A DNA stretch of 64,000 nt from Pseudonocardia sp. CNS-139 (GTDB taxonomy: Bacteria; Actinomycetota; Actinomycetes; Mycobacteriales; Pseudonocardiaceae), in assembly GCA_001942415.1 (NCBI GenBank), contig MKJX01000184.1:1-64000 (forward strand), given 5' to 3'. Positions 9,378 to 19,215 of the stretch are shown here, one piece after another (the stretch's first letter is position 1; every line of letters begins with the position of its first letter). Below the pieces are notes generated by a model. It had not been told where the DNA came from. It searched no databases and worked only from the letters and a program-made list of their open reading frames with translations. Both the position numbers and the translations under genes were made by a program.

Positions 9378-10304
9378 GTGGAGCTGCGCCACCTGCGGTA
9401 CTTCGTCTCCGTGGCCGAGGAGCTGCACTTCCGCAAGGCCGCGGAGAAGCTGCACATCGTGCAGCCCGCGCTGAGCAAGCAGATCAGCGCCCTGGAACGC
9501 GAGCTGGGCGTCCTGCTGCTGGAACGCGACCGCCGGACGGTGACGCTCACCGAGGCCGGCCGGGCGTTCCTGCAGGAGGCCCTCGCGGTGCTCGCGCAGG
9601 CCGACGGCGCGGTCGCGCGGGCCCGCGCGGTGGAGCGCGGCGAGGTCGGACGGCTGTCGATCGGCTTCATCCAGCCGGCGCTGGCCGACCTGCTGCCGCG
9701 GTCGCTGCGCGTGTTCCGCCGGCACTACCCGGACGTCGTGCTCAGCCTCGGCGAGGCCACCAGCCGGGCGGCGGTCGAGAAGATCGCCGCCCGGACGATG
9801 CACTTCGCGTTCACCCGGCTGCCGGTGCCCGACCGGCCGGACCTGGCGGCCTGCCTGAGCACGGAGGTGATCAGCGAGGAGCCGGTCGAGCTCGTCGTCC
9901 CGTGCGCGCACCCGCTCGCGTCCCGGGAACGCGTCGGGCTGGCCGACATCGCGCGCGAGAACGTCGTGCTCATCGACCGCAAGGTCGAGCCCGAGCTGCA
10001 CGACTACTACGTCGCCGCGTGCCACGGCGCCGGGTTCAGCCCGCGTGTCGCGCACGAGGTGAACAGCACCTGGATCGCGATCGGGCTGGTCGCGGGTGGG
10101 CTCGGGGTGGGGTTCGCGCCGAGGTCCGCGCGGCGCGCGGCCCAGCGCGGCGTCGCCTACGTGCCGTTGGACGGCGGGCTGCGGCTCACCATGGGCGCGC
10201 TGTGGCGCTCCGGCCCGCGGCCCGCGGTGCTCGACAACTTCCTGCGGCTGCGGCCCTGGGAGAAGGCGCCGCAGGAGCCGTCCGCGGTGCCCCGCGGGGC
10301 CTGA
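9378..10304 (+). CDS. LysR-family transcriptional regulator
   Basis: This 308-residue protein begins MELRHLRYFVSVAEELHFRK, a classic LysR helix-turn-helix start, with AAEKLHIVQPALSKQISALE as the recognition region. It continues into a periplasmic-binding-protein-like effector domain with SIGFIQPAL and VAHEVNSTWIAIGLVAGGLGVGF. GTG 9378 has GGAGG 6-7 nt upstream. The inserted sequence LYRTMxxxxE typical of aromatic-pathway CbnR types is not seen. It stands 120 nt upstream of the ABC operon in the same direction and is a plausible activator of it. Confidence 0.9.
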   Translation: MELRHLRYFVSVAEELHFRKAAEKLHIVQPALSKQISALERELGVLLLERDRRTVTLTEAGRAFLQEALAVLAQADGAVARARAVERGEVGRLSIGFIQPALADLLPRSLRVFRRHYPDVVLSLGEATSRAAVEKIAARTMHFAFTRLPVPDRPDLAACLSTEVISEEPVELVVPCAHPLASRERVGLADIARENVVLIDRKVEPELHDYYVAACHGAGFSPRVAHEVNSTWIAIGLVAGGLGVGFAPRSARRAAQRGVAYVPLDGGLRLTMGALWRSGPRPAVLDNFLRLRPWEKAPQEPSAVPRGA

Positions 10305-10423
10305 GAAAAGCAATTCCGGCTGATTCCCGGGCGTTATCGGCTGATGCCGCACGGGTCCTTTCCGGAATCGCGATCCCGATTAGTGTTTCCCCGTTCCGCA
10401 TCGACGACGACGGAGAGGCCGTG

Positions 10424-11424
10424 ATGGGTGGGCTGGTGGCACGCGGCCGGGTGCTCGCCGCGGGGGTGGCCGCTGCGGCGGCGCTGGCGCTGACGGCCTG
10501 CGGCGGTGGCGGCGCCGCGGAGACCACGCCGGAGGGCCTGACGCGCGTGCAGGTGGCGTTCAACCCGGCGTCGCAGTTCGCGCCGATGTTCGCCGGCATG
10601 GAGCAGGGGATCTTCGCCCGGCACGGGCTGGAGCTGGAGATCGTGCCGCAGACCGACGTCGCGGCGATCGTCTCCGGGCTCGCCAGCGGCCAGTACGACT
10701 TCGGGTTCGCCACGGCCGTGCACCTGGTGACGCCCGCGCCAACAACATCCCGGTGGTCGCCGTCGCCACCCCGGACGGCCAGCAGGCCGCCCAGGAGGCG
10801 CCGGAGATGGGGAACGCGCTGGTCGCGGGCCCGGACTCGGGCATCACCGGCCCCGCCGACCTGGGCGGGCGCACGCTCGCCGTGATCGGGCTCTCGTCGC
10901 TCAACACGCTGGCCGCGCAGGAGCTGGCCGCCCGGGCCGGGGTGGACGCCGCCTCCATCCAGCTCGTCCAGATGCCGTTCGGGCAGATGCCCGCCGCGCT
11001 GGCCGCCGGCGACGTCGACGCCGCCGTCGTGCAGAGCCCGTTCATCGCCGAGGCGCTCGCCGACGGCTCGACGGTCGTCGCGAAGCCCAACGTCGAGCTG
11101 TTCGCGGACGAGGCCGTGGGCCTGTTCCTCACCAGCGAGTCCACCGTGAACCGGGACGAGCCGACGGTGCGCGGGTTCGCGCAGGCCATGGTCGAGTCGC
11201 AGGAGTACGCGGCCGCGAACGTGCCGGCGGCGCAGGCCACGCTGGTCGACCGGCTCGGGCTCACCCCGGAGGCGGCGGCCGCCGCGACCTGGTGCACCAC
11301 CTGCGACCCCGCACTCGACACCGAGGGCCTCACCACGGTGCAGGACCTGATGGTCCGGTTCGCCGGCCTCGACGACCCGGCGCCGGTCGACGAGGCCGTG
11401 TGGGCCGAGGCCCTCACCTACTAG
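10424..11424 (+). CDS. ABC transporter substrate-binding lipoprotein, NMT1/SsuA-like (one apparent frameshift)
   Basis: ATG 10424 follows GGAGAGG. The leader MGGLVARGRVLAAGVAAAAA runs into lipobox LTAC, so the protein is anchored outside the membrane. The mature part has FNPASQFAPMFAGMEQGIFA and LASGQYDFGFATAVHLV, the NMT1/THI5 and SsuA/TauA/NrtA pattern. It would bind a small organic ligand such as a sulfonate, aromatic acid or pyrimidine precursor. Near 10735 one G is missing (ACGGCCCG reads ACGCCCG). The corrected length is about 333 residues. A CTTC-type WCTTCD cysteine pair near residue 290 is unusual. The two permeases and the ATPase follow. Confidence 0.85.
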
Positions 11425-11436
11425 CGGGGACGGCGG

Positions 11437-12235
11437 ATGCTCGGCAGGTACGCGCGCGCGGCGCTCGCCCGGCGGTGACGCTGCTGGCCGTACTGGCGCT
11501 CTGGCAGCTCGTGACCGTCACCGGGGTGTTCCGGCCCGACCAGTTCCCGACGATGACGGCCACGCTCGCCGCGCTCGGCTCGGCGCTGGGCACGGCGCAG
11601 CTGTGGGCGGCGGTGGGCTCGACCCTGCAGGCTGGTTCCTCGGGCTGGTCGTCGCGTCGGTGCTGGCGGTGGTCGTCGGGTCGGCGCTGGCCGCGAACGA
11701 CGTCGCGTTCCGCAGCGCGGCCGGCGTGATCGAGGTGTTCAAGGCGATCCCGGCGATCGCGATCCTGCCGCTGGTGATCCTGGTGCTCGGCTCGACCCTG
11801 GAGATGAAGGTCTTCCTCGTCGCGTTCGGGGCGTTCTGGCCGCTGGTCGTCCAGGTCGGCTACGGGGTGCGCTCGATCGACCCGACGGTGGCCGACACCG
11901 CGCGGGTGCTGGGCGTGCGCGGTGTGCGGCGCTTCCTGACCGTCACGCTCCCGACCGCGTCGCCGTACGTCGCGACGGGGCTGCGGATCGCGTCGGCGAG
12001 CGCGCTGATCCTCGCCGTCGTCGCGGAGCTGGTCGGCGGCGCGGAGGGGATCGGGCGGGCGATCCTCTTCGCCCGCAACGCCGGCGTCTCCGCGTACCCG
12101 GTGATGTACGCCTACATCCTGGTCGCCGGGTTCCTCGGGATCGTGCTGACCGGCCTGTTCTTCCTGCTGGAACGGCAGGGCATGCACTGGCACGAGAGCC
12201 GGCGCAACCGGGCCGGCGAGGCGGGCGCGCGGTGA
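11437..12235 (+). CDS. ABC transporter permease, SsuC/TauC type (two apparent frameshifts)
   Basis: ATG 11437 is 12 nt after the binding-protein stop. Joining three frames (breaks near 11468 and 11632) gives about 266 residues with six membrane helices. The BPD_transp_1 coupling region reads DTARVLGVRGVRRFLTVTLP. The C-terminal overlap GTGA with the next permease confirms one transcript. Both breaks are explained by single lost bases. Confidence 0.8.
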
Positions 12236-13077
12236 CGGCCACGACCGGGAGGGCCGGCGCCGCGGGGCGGAGCGGGGCCGGCCGCGCGGGGGGACGCGGC
12301 CGGCCCCGCCTGAGGCGCGTGCTGCTCGCGGTGTGGCTGCCGGTCGTGCTGCTGGCGCTCTGGTGGGCGGTGTCGGCGCAGAGCGACTCGCCGTACTTCC
12401 CGCCGCTCGCCGACATCCTCGACGAGCTCCACGACGAGTGGATCGCGGGCGACGCGACGCTGCAGCTGCTGCCGAGCCTGCGCAACCTCGCGGTCGGCTT
12501 CGCCGCGGGGTCGCTGCTCGGGGTGCTGGCCGGCGCGCTGCTGTGGCGGCTCCCGGTGGTGCGCCGCGCGACCAGCCCGATCGTCTACTTCCTGTACGTC
12601 CTGCCCGCGCCCGCGCTGCTGCCCGCGATGATCGCGCTGTTCGGGCTGGGCGAGGTGCGGCAGATGGCGCTGATCGCGTTCGGCGCGACCTGGCCGGCCC
12701 TGCTCAACACGCTCGACGGCATGCGCGGCATCGACCAGGTGAAGTTCGACACCGCCCGGGCCATGCGGTTCAGCGGGCTGCGCACGGTGTGGCAGGTGGT
12801 GCTGCCGGGCGCGTCGCCGCAGATCGCGGCCGGGCTGCGGGCCGGCCTGCAGGTGTCGATCATCCTGATGGTGGTGAGCGAGATGGTCGCCGCCCGCGAG
12901 GGAATCGGCTACTTCATCCTCGAGGCCCAGACCGTCTTCGCGATCACCACGATGTGGACCGGCATCCTCGTGCTCTCGGTGGTCGGCACGGTGCTCAACT
13001 CCGCGTTCGTGGGCGTGGAGCGGCGCGTCCTGCGCTGGTACCACGGCTCCCGGCAGGCCGGGAGCGGTGCCCCGTGA
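12232..13077 (+). CDS. ABC transporter permease, SsuC/TauC type
   Basis: This intact 281-residue protein starts at GTG 12232. A basic Gly/Arg-rich cytoplasmic N-terminus of about 30 residues precedes six membrane segments. The EAA-like loop reads DTARAMRFSGLRTVWQVVLP. It is the second, non-identical permease of the system and should pair with the preceding one as a heterodimer; many SsuC systems use one permease as a homodimer. Confidence 0.88.
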   Translation: MTATTGRAGAAGRSGAGRAGGRGRPRLRRVLLAVWLPVVLLALWWAVSAQSDSPYFPPLADILDELHDEWIAGDATLQLLPSLRNLAVGFAAGSLLGVLAGALLWRLPVVRRATSPIVYFLYVLPAPALLPAMIALFGLGEVRQMALIAFGATWPALLNTLDGMRGIDQVKFDTARAMRFSGLRTVWQVVLPGASPQIAAGLRAGLQVSIILMVVSEMVAAREGIGYFILEAQTVFAITTMWTGILVLSVVGTVLNSAFVGVERRVLRWYHGSRQAGSGAP

Positions 13078-13102
13078 CCCCCGACCCGATCGGAGACCCG
13101 GC

Positions 13103-13899
13103 ATGACCCAGGCCCCGGCCCGCGCGGACACCGCCGACGTCCTCGACGTCCGCAACCTGCGGAAGGTCTTCGACGCCGGCCGCCCCGGCGAGCGCGTCGC
13201 GATCGCGGACGTCGGGTTCACGATCCGCCGGGGCGAGTTCGTGTGCGTCGTCGGGCCCAGCGGCGCCGGCAAGACCACGCTGCTGCGCTGCCTCTCCGGG
13301 CTGACGGCGCGACGGGCGGCTCGGTGCGGTTCGAGGGCGCCGAGCTGACCGCGGTGCCCGACCAGCTGGGCGTCGTCTTCCAGGACTACGGGCGCTCGCT
13401 CTTCCCGTGGTTCACCAACGGCGCCAACATCGAGCTTCCGCTGCGGGCCCGCAGGGTGCCCAGGGCCGAGCGCGCGCCGCGGGTGCGCGAGGTGCTCGCG
13501 GCCGTCGGGCTCGGGCACGTCGAGAAGCAGTACCCGTGGCAGCTCTCGGGCGGCATGCAGCAGCGCGTCGCGATCGCGCGCACCCTCTCGTACCGGCCCG
13601 GCCTGCTGCTCATGGACGAGCCGTTCGCGTCGGTGGACGCGCAGACCCGCTTCGACCTGGAGGACCTGATCCTGCGGGTGCGCCGCGAGGCCGGCATCAC
13701 GGTGGTGCTGGTCACGCACGACATCGACGAGGCGATCTACCTGTCCGACCGGATCGTGGTGCTGAGCGGCTCGCCGAGCACGGTGCGCGAGATCGTGCCG
13801 GTGCCGCTCGGCGCCGAGCGCGACCAGGTCGCGACGCGGTCGAGCGAGGAGTTCCTCGCGCTGCGCGGGCACCTGCTCTCGCTGGTGATGCCCCGGTGA
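13103..13899 (+). CDS. ABC transporter ATPase, SsuB/TauB type (one apparent frameshift)
   Basis: About 265 residues. Walker A is GPSGAGKTT, the Q-loop is VVFQDYGRSLFPW, the signature is LSGGMQQR, Walker B is LLLMDEPFASVD and the switch is VTHDIDEA. The SLFPW segment after the Q-loop is characteristic of nitrate/sulfonate/taurine importers. At 13310 one C is missing (GCGCCGACG reads GCGCGACG). It energises the two permeases immediately upstream. Confidence 0.87.
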
Positions 13900-13934
13900 C
13901 CGGCGGGCTAGGGAACTGGGAGACACGGGAGACG

Positions 13935-15094
13935 ATGACGACCGCAGGGCCGACCGCGTTCGACGCCGCCGAGGTGCTCCGGCGGGCCGGGGAGCTGCAC
14001 GACCTCGTGGACGCGCACGGCGCGCAGGGCGACCGGGAGGGGCGCCTGGCCGAGCCGGTGGTCGAGGCGCTCTTCGCGTCCGGCGCGATGTCCGTGTTCA
14101 CCCCGCGCGAGCTGGGCGGCGCGGAGATGACGCCGCGGCAGGCCATGGACCTGTTCCGGCTGCTCGCGCACGCCGACCCGTCCGCCGGATGGGTCACGAT
14201 GGCGATCGGGATGGCCACCGGCCTGGCCGGGGCGTTCCTCGATCGGGACACCGCCCGCGAGCTCTTCCGGACGCCGCGCCTGGGCATCGCCGGGCAGGGC
14301 ACCCGGCCCGGCCGCGCCGTCCCGGTGCCGGGCGGGCACCGGGTGAGCGGCGCGTGGTCGTTCGCGTCGGGGATCAGGCACTCGACGCACCTGCACACGG
14401 CCGCCCAGGACACGGAGACCGGCGCCACGCGGTTCTTCATCGTCCCGGTCGAGCAGGTCACGCTCCTGGGCAACTGGGACGTGCTCGGGCTGCGCGGCAC
14501 CGGCAGCATCGACTACACGCTCGACGGGGTGTTCGTCCCGGGGACGCACAGCTACCCGTCGCTCTCCACCGAGCCGGTCACCGGCGGTGACCTCTACCGG
14601 ATCGGCATCGGCAACTTCGCGAGCATCAACCACGGCGGCTGGGCGCTGGGCGTCGGGCGCCGGCTGCTCGACGAGCTGAGCGCCGCCGTCCGGGCCAAGG
14701 CCGGCCGCCCGGCACGCTCGCCGAGAGCATCTCCTTCCACGAGCAGTACGCGCGCGCCGAGGCGAAGCTGCGCGCCGCGTCCGCGCTGCTCTACGAGGTG
14801 TGGGAGGAGATCGAGGAGACGCTGGCGCGCGGCGGGCCGATCCCGCTGCGCGTCGAGACGCTCAACCGGGTGGCGCTCAACAACGCCACGTGGTCGATGC
14901 ACGAGGTGGCCCAGTTCGGCTACGTGAACGGCGGGTCCGACGCCCTGCGCGACGGGACCATCCAGCGCCTCTTCCGGGACGCGCACGGCGGCACCCAGCA
15001 CGTCTCGTCGTCGCCGCTGATCATGCAGTCGGCCGGGCGGGAGCTGGCCGGGCTCGCCGAGGGGACCCGCTGGGTGCACTTCTCGCTGAGGTGA
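13935..15094 (+). CDS. Flavin-dependent oxygenase/dehydrogenase with acyl-CoA dehydrogenase fold (one apparent frameshift)
   Basis: About 386 residues after one G is restored near 14712. The acyl-CoA-dehydrogenase fold is shown by MTPRQAMDLFRLLAHADPSA, SGAWSFASGIRHSTHL, LGLRGTGSIDYTLDGVFVPG and an all-helical C-terminus ending in THHVS-like HVSSSPLIMQ. This arrangement matches two-component group D flavin monooxygenases (HsaA, HpaB or DszC-like) that use reduced flavin from a separate reductase. No reductase is encoded nearby. Placed directly after a sulfonate/aromatic-type importer, it probably attacks the imported substrate. The exact reaction cannot be read from the sequence. Confidence 0.72.
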
Positions 15095-15101
15095 GGGCCC
15101 G

Positions 15102-16130
15102 TCAGCGCGGCCCGGCCGGGCCGACGAACCCCGACTCGCGCACGACCAGCTCCGAGGTCAGCGTGATGTGCTCGGGGGGCGACCCGTCGCCGTCGATCCG
15201 CCGGAAGAGGATGTTCGCCGCGAGCGTCCCGATCGCGCCGGGGTCCTGGGCCACGACGGTCACCGCCGGCTCCAGGAGGTCGGCGAGCAGGAAGTCGTCG
15301 AAGCCGACGAGCGCGGTCTCGTGCTGCTTCCCGCGGGCGCGCAGGGCGCGGATCGTGCGCACCGTCACCAGGTTCTGGCTGGTGAACAGCGCCGTGGGCG
15401 GGTCGGGCAGCGCGAGCATGCCGGCGAGGGCCGCGTCGACCAGCTCCAGGGTGTGCAGGTCGTGCCGGACGAGGTCGGGGTCCTCGGGCAGGCGGGCGTG
15501 GGTCAGGGCGTCGAGGTAGCCGCGGAAGCGTTCGGCCGCGGTGACCCGGTTGATCTTGTGGCCCAGGTAGGCGACGCGCCGGTGGCCCGCGGAGATCAGG
15601 TGCTCGACCCCGCGCTCGGCGCCGCGCCGGTTGTCCGAGAGCACGCTGTCGGCGGCGAGGAGCACCGGCGGGCGGTCGGCGAAGACGACGGGGGTGCCGG
15701 CGCGCTGGTGGTCGCGCAGGTAGCTGTGGTCGTGCGCGGTCGACATGATGATCAGCCCGTCGACCTGCCGGCCGATGAAGTTGGTGACGAGCTGGCGCTC
15801 GCGCTCGGGGTCCTCGTGGACGCTCCCGGCGGCGACGCTGACGCGGCGGGAGTTGGCGATGTCCTCGACGGCGCGGTAGAGGCTCGCGCAGAAGGGGTTC
15901 GCGACGTCGTCGACCAGGAGGCCGATCGTGGTGGAGCGCCCATCGCGGCGCCGGAGCGTGCTCGCGGTCAGGTTCGGCTGGTAGTTGAGCTGCCGCGCGG
16001 CGCGCCGCACGCGGGTGGCGATCTCGGCGTTCACCGTCGGCACGCCGTTGACGACCCGCGAGACCGTCTTGATGCTGACGCCCGCGAGCCGGGCGACGTC
16101 GCGGATGGTCGCGCGTGTGGTGTCGGACAA
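15102..16130 (-). CDS. LacI-family repressor
   Basis: 342 residues. TTG 16130 is chosen because AAGGTGAG lies 8 nt upstream and the protein then starts at the DNA-binding domain: TIRDVARLAGVSIKTVSRVV, followed by hinge segment NLTASTLRRRDGRS. The sugar-binding core contains IGLLVDDVANPF and LVGFDDFLLADLLEPAVTVV. It is convergent with the oxygenase gene (7-nt gap) and divergent from the ribose-type ABC operon, whose promoter carries a perfect LacI-type palindrome. A partial half-site (GACAACGATGAC) overlaps its own start, suggesting autoregulation. Confidence 0.9.
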   Translation of the reverse strand: MSDTTRATIRDVARLAGVSIKTVSRVVNGVPTVNAEIATRVRRAARQLNYQPNLTASTLRRRDGRSTTIGLLVDDVANPFCASLYRAVEDIANSRRVSVAAGSVHEDPERERQLVTNFIGRQVDGLIIMSTAHDHSYLRDHQRAGTPVVFADRPPVLLAADSVLSDNRRGAERGVEHLISAGHRRVAYLGHKINRVTAAERFRGYLDALTHARLPEDPDLVRHDLHTLELVDAALAGMLALPDPPTALFTSQNLVTVRTIRALRARGKQHETALVGFDDFLLADLLEPAVTVVAQDPGAIGTLAANILFRRIDGDGSPPEHITLTSELVVRESGFVGPAGPR

Positions 16131-16212
16131 CGATGACTCACCTTGCCGTGTCGGGCCACCGGGTGGCCGCAGCAGCGTAACCCGGAAGGCCCTGCACCCA
16201 CCGTTCACGTCG

Positions 16213-16242
16213 TTGACACCTTCGTGAGCCGTGCGCTCTAAT
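16213..16242 (+). promoter_or_regulatory. Sigma-70-type promoter of the ribose-type ABC operon
   Basis: The -35 TTGACA (16213-16218) and -10 TCTAAT (16237-16242) are separated by 18 nt. The expected transcription start, about 16249, coincides with the first base of the LacI palindrome. Confidence 0.75.
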
Positions 16243-16248
16243 GGCTGA

Positions 16249-16260
16249 GACAACGTTGTC
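16249..16260. promoter_or_regulatory. LacI-family operator
   Basis: GACAACGTTGTC is a perfect 12-bp palindrome centred on CG, as in most LacI/GalR operators. It lies on the predicted start site, where bound repressor would block initiation. A related half-site occurs at the start of the divergent lacI-type gene. Confidence 0.8.
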
Positions 16261-16341
16261 CCGGGTGCCCGCCCGGGACCGACGGGAAATCTCCTCCCAC
16301 ATCGCCACTGCCCCAGCGTCGCCGGCAGAGAGGACCGAACG

Positions 16342-17420
16342 ATGGTGGAGATCGACGAGCCGCGGTCGCGGCGCACCCGGCCGGCCGCGGACGCCGGCCC
16401 CGACGGGCAGGCGCGCTCGCCGCGCGCCGGGGTGCCGTGCTCGCGCTGGGCCTGCGCCTGATCGCGGCCGGCCCGGTCATCGTGCTGCTGTGCATCTGGC
16501 TCGTGTTCTCGCTGCTGAGCCCCTACTTCCTGACGGCCTCGAACCTCACCAACGTCCTCGTGCAGTCGAGCTCGGTGGCGCTGCTCGCGCTCGGGGCGCT
16601 CGTCGTCGTGATGGTCGGCTCGCTGGACGTGTCGCTGGGGTCGACGGTGGGCCTGTGCACGATCGTCAGCGCGGTCGTGTTCCGCGACCACCCGTCGCTC
16701 GCGTGGCTGGTCGTCCCCCTGCTGCTGGCCGTCGGCCTGGCGATGGGGGCGGTCAACGCCTTCTGCATCGTGGGCCTGCGCATCGGCAACGCGTTCATCG
16801 TGACGCTCGGGATGCTGTACGTGATCCAGAGCCTGTCGTACGTGGTGTCCGGCGGCACCCAGGTGCCCAACGTGCCCCCGCAGCTCGTGGCGCTGGCCAA
16901 CGGGAGCCTCCTCGGGGTTCCCGGGCCCGTCCTGCTCGTGCTGGGCGCCGGGGCGCTCCTGTGGTTCCTGCTCAACCGGGTGGCGTGGGGGCGCTGGATC
17001 GTCGCGATCGGCGGCAACCGCGACGCGGCGGGCAAGGCGGGCATCCCGGTGCGCGCGGTGCTGTTCAGCGTCTACCTGATCGCGAGCCTGTTCGCGGCCG
17101 TCACGGGGATGCTGGTGGCCGGGCTGAACAACTCCGGCACCGTCGACAACGGGACGTCGATCCTGCAGGCGATCGCGGCGGTGGTCATCGGCGGCGCGAG
17201 CCTCACCGGGGGCCGCGGCAGCACGTGGGCCACCGTGGTCGGCGCGGTGATCCTCGGGTCGATCACCAACGGCCTGACGCTGCTGTCCGTGTCGACGAAC
17301 TGGACGCCGTTCGCGATCGGCGCCGCCCTGGTGGCCGCGGTCGGGCTGGACGCCCTGCGCGGCACCGTCGAGGGCCGGCTCCGCGTGCGGCAGGCGCAGA
17401 TCCAGGCCGGGGGTGCGTGA
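16342..17420 (+). CDS. Ribose-type ABC sugar permease (one apparent frameshift)
   Basis: ATG 16342 starts a 25-30 residue charged N-terminus, then the frame breaks near 16425 and continues as a hydrophobic protein with eight to ten helices. Signatures of the RbsC/XylH family (BPD_transp_2) are VVVMVGSLDVSLGSTVGLC, GNAFIVTLGMLYVIQSLSYV, AIGGNRDAAGKAGIPV and AVVIGGASLTGGRGST. It would import a monosaccharide or similar polyol. The stop overlaps the ATPase start (TGATG at 17418-17422). Confidence 0.88.
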
Positions 17421-18200
17421 TGGCGGACCGGGCCGTGCTCGAGGTGGCCGGGGTGACGAAGCGGTTCGGCAACCACGCCGCGCTGGACGCCGTGAGCTTC
17501 GCCGTGCACGAGCGGGAGGTGGTGGCCCTGCTCGGGGACAACGGCGCGGGCAAGTCGACGCTGGTCAAGTGCATCGCGGGCATCCACCGCCCGGACCACG
17601 GCACCGTCCTGCTGGACGGCGCACCGCTGCCGCCGGGGACGTCGGCGGCGGGCCGGGACAGCGGGATCGGCATCGTCTTCCAGGACCTCGCGCTGTTCGA
17701 CAACATGTCGATCGCCGAGAACCTGTTCGCGGGCCGCGAGCCGTGCCGGCCCCGGTTCCCGCGGGGGCTGGGGATCGTCCGGCGGCGCGTGATGCTCGAC
17801 GAGGCCCGCCGGACGCTGCACCGGCTGGAAGTGCAGGTGCCCAACCTGCGCACCCCGGTCGGGCTGCTCTCGGGCGGGCAGCGGCAGGCGATCGCCGTGT
17901 CGCGGGGGATCGCGTTCGCGCGCCGGGTCGTCGTCCTCGACGAGCCGACGGCCGCGCTGGGGATCCGCGAGCGGACGAACGTGCTGCGGCTCGTGCGCCA
18001 GCTCCCCGAGAACGGCATCGCGGTGATCCTCATCAGCCACAACCTGGAGGAGGTCGTCGCCGTGGCCGACCGGGCCGTGGTGCTGCGGCAGGGACGGCTG
18101 GTCGGCGAGGTCCCCGCGAGGCCGAGAACCACGAGGCGATGGTGTCGCTGATCGTCGGCGCCGCGCCTCCCTCGCCCACGGCCGGAAGAGTCACGACTGA
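17420..18200 (+). CDS. ABC sugar-transporter ATPase, single-domain RbsA-like (two apparent frameshifts near the end)
   Basis: About 260 residues: Walker A GDNGAGKST, Q-loop IVFQDLALFDNMSIAEN, signature LLSGGQRQ, Walker B VVVLDEPTAALG and switch ISHNLEEV. GDNGAGKST and the NMSIAEN segment are typical of the carbohydrate-uptake-2 family. RbsA usually has two fused nucleotide-binding domains; this one has a single domain, as in FrcA-type systems. Near 18117 a C is missing (GCCGAGG reads GCGAGG), restoring VPAEAENHEAMVSLIVG; a second correction is needed to reach TGA 18198-18200. Confidence 0.82.
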
Positions 18201-18212
18201 CGGGAGAAGGCC

Positions 18213-19215
18213 ATGTCCAGCACGCTTCTCAGGCCCGGTGGACCGCACCGGTGGGCGCGTCGGGGACGGCTGGCCGTCGTGGCGGCGGCGCTGTCGCTGG
18301 CCGCCGCGTGCGGCGGCCAGGGCGTCGCGCGGGGGGGCGGGGGAGCCGCGGCTCATCGTGTTCGCACTGTCGTTCCCGTGCCAGCTCAACGACTACGCGA
18401 CCCGGCTCTGCGACGGGGTGAACGACGCCGCGGCCGGCCTGCCGCCCGGGTTCCGGGTGGAGATCAAGACCGGCGTGAACTACGGGGACAACGTCGCGTT
18501 CAACAACCTGATCCAGACCAGCACGCAGCTGGGGCCCGCGGGGCTGATCGTCTTCCCGAGCGGTCCGGCGGCCCAGACCCCGGTGCTCAACCAGGCCTGC
18601 GCCCGGGGGATCGCGGTGATCGTCATCGACAGCCCGGCCGACGGCGTGAGCTGCCAGTCGAGCTTCATCGGCGCCGACCACGCCCAGCTGGGCCGGCTGG
18701 CCGGGCAGTGGCTGGTGGACAACCCGGCGCCCACCCGGGAGGTCGGCGTCGTCGCGCTGCCGCCGGGCCAGTACACGTCCAACGACGACCGCGTGCGGGG
18801 GTTCACCGAGACCGTCGAGGCGGCCGGGTACGCGGTGGTCGCGACGGTGACCACCGACCTGTCACTGGACAGCACCCGGCGCGGCGTCACGAACATGGTG
18901 ACCGCCCACCCGGACCTCGGCGCGATCTTCTCCGCCAACAGCCAGATCGGGCAGGGCACGTCGCAGGCGCTGCGGGACGACGGGCAGGTCGTGCAGCTCA
19001 CCGCGGACGGCGCGCTGACGAACGTGCCCAGCATCCTCGACGGCACGATCAGCGCGGACGCCGCGCAGGACCCGTACGGCATGGGCCGCACGTCCGTGGA
19101 GTACATGGTCCGGGTGGTACAGGGGCAGCCCGTCCCGGCCACCACCTACACCCGCGCGGAGATCGTCGACGCGGCGAACGCCCCGGCCTACCTCGAGGCC
19201 GGCGGCCTGAGATGA
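18213..19215 (+). CDS. Ribose-type substrate-binding lipoprotein (one apparent frameshift)
   Basis: ATG 18213 has GAGAAGG upstream. The leader ends in lipobox LAAAC (Cys at about residue 31). After a break near 18345 the mature domain follows the Peripla_BP_4 pattern: RLIVFALSFPCQLND, AGLIVFPSGPAA, IAVIVIDSPADG, FIGADHAQLGRLAGQW and AIFSANSQIGQG. It delivers a sugar-like ligand to the permease/ATPase encoded just upstream. The final ATGA overlap ties it to the hydrolase gene. Confidence 0.85.

Noticed and set aside
17413..19215. Long plus-strand frame joining the ATPase and the sugar-binding protein
   Set aside because: It is produced by frameshifts; the real genes have their own starts, lipobox and stop once single bases are restored.
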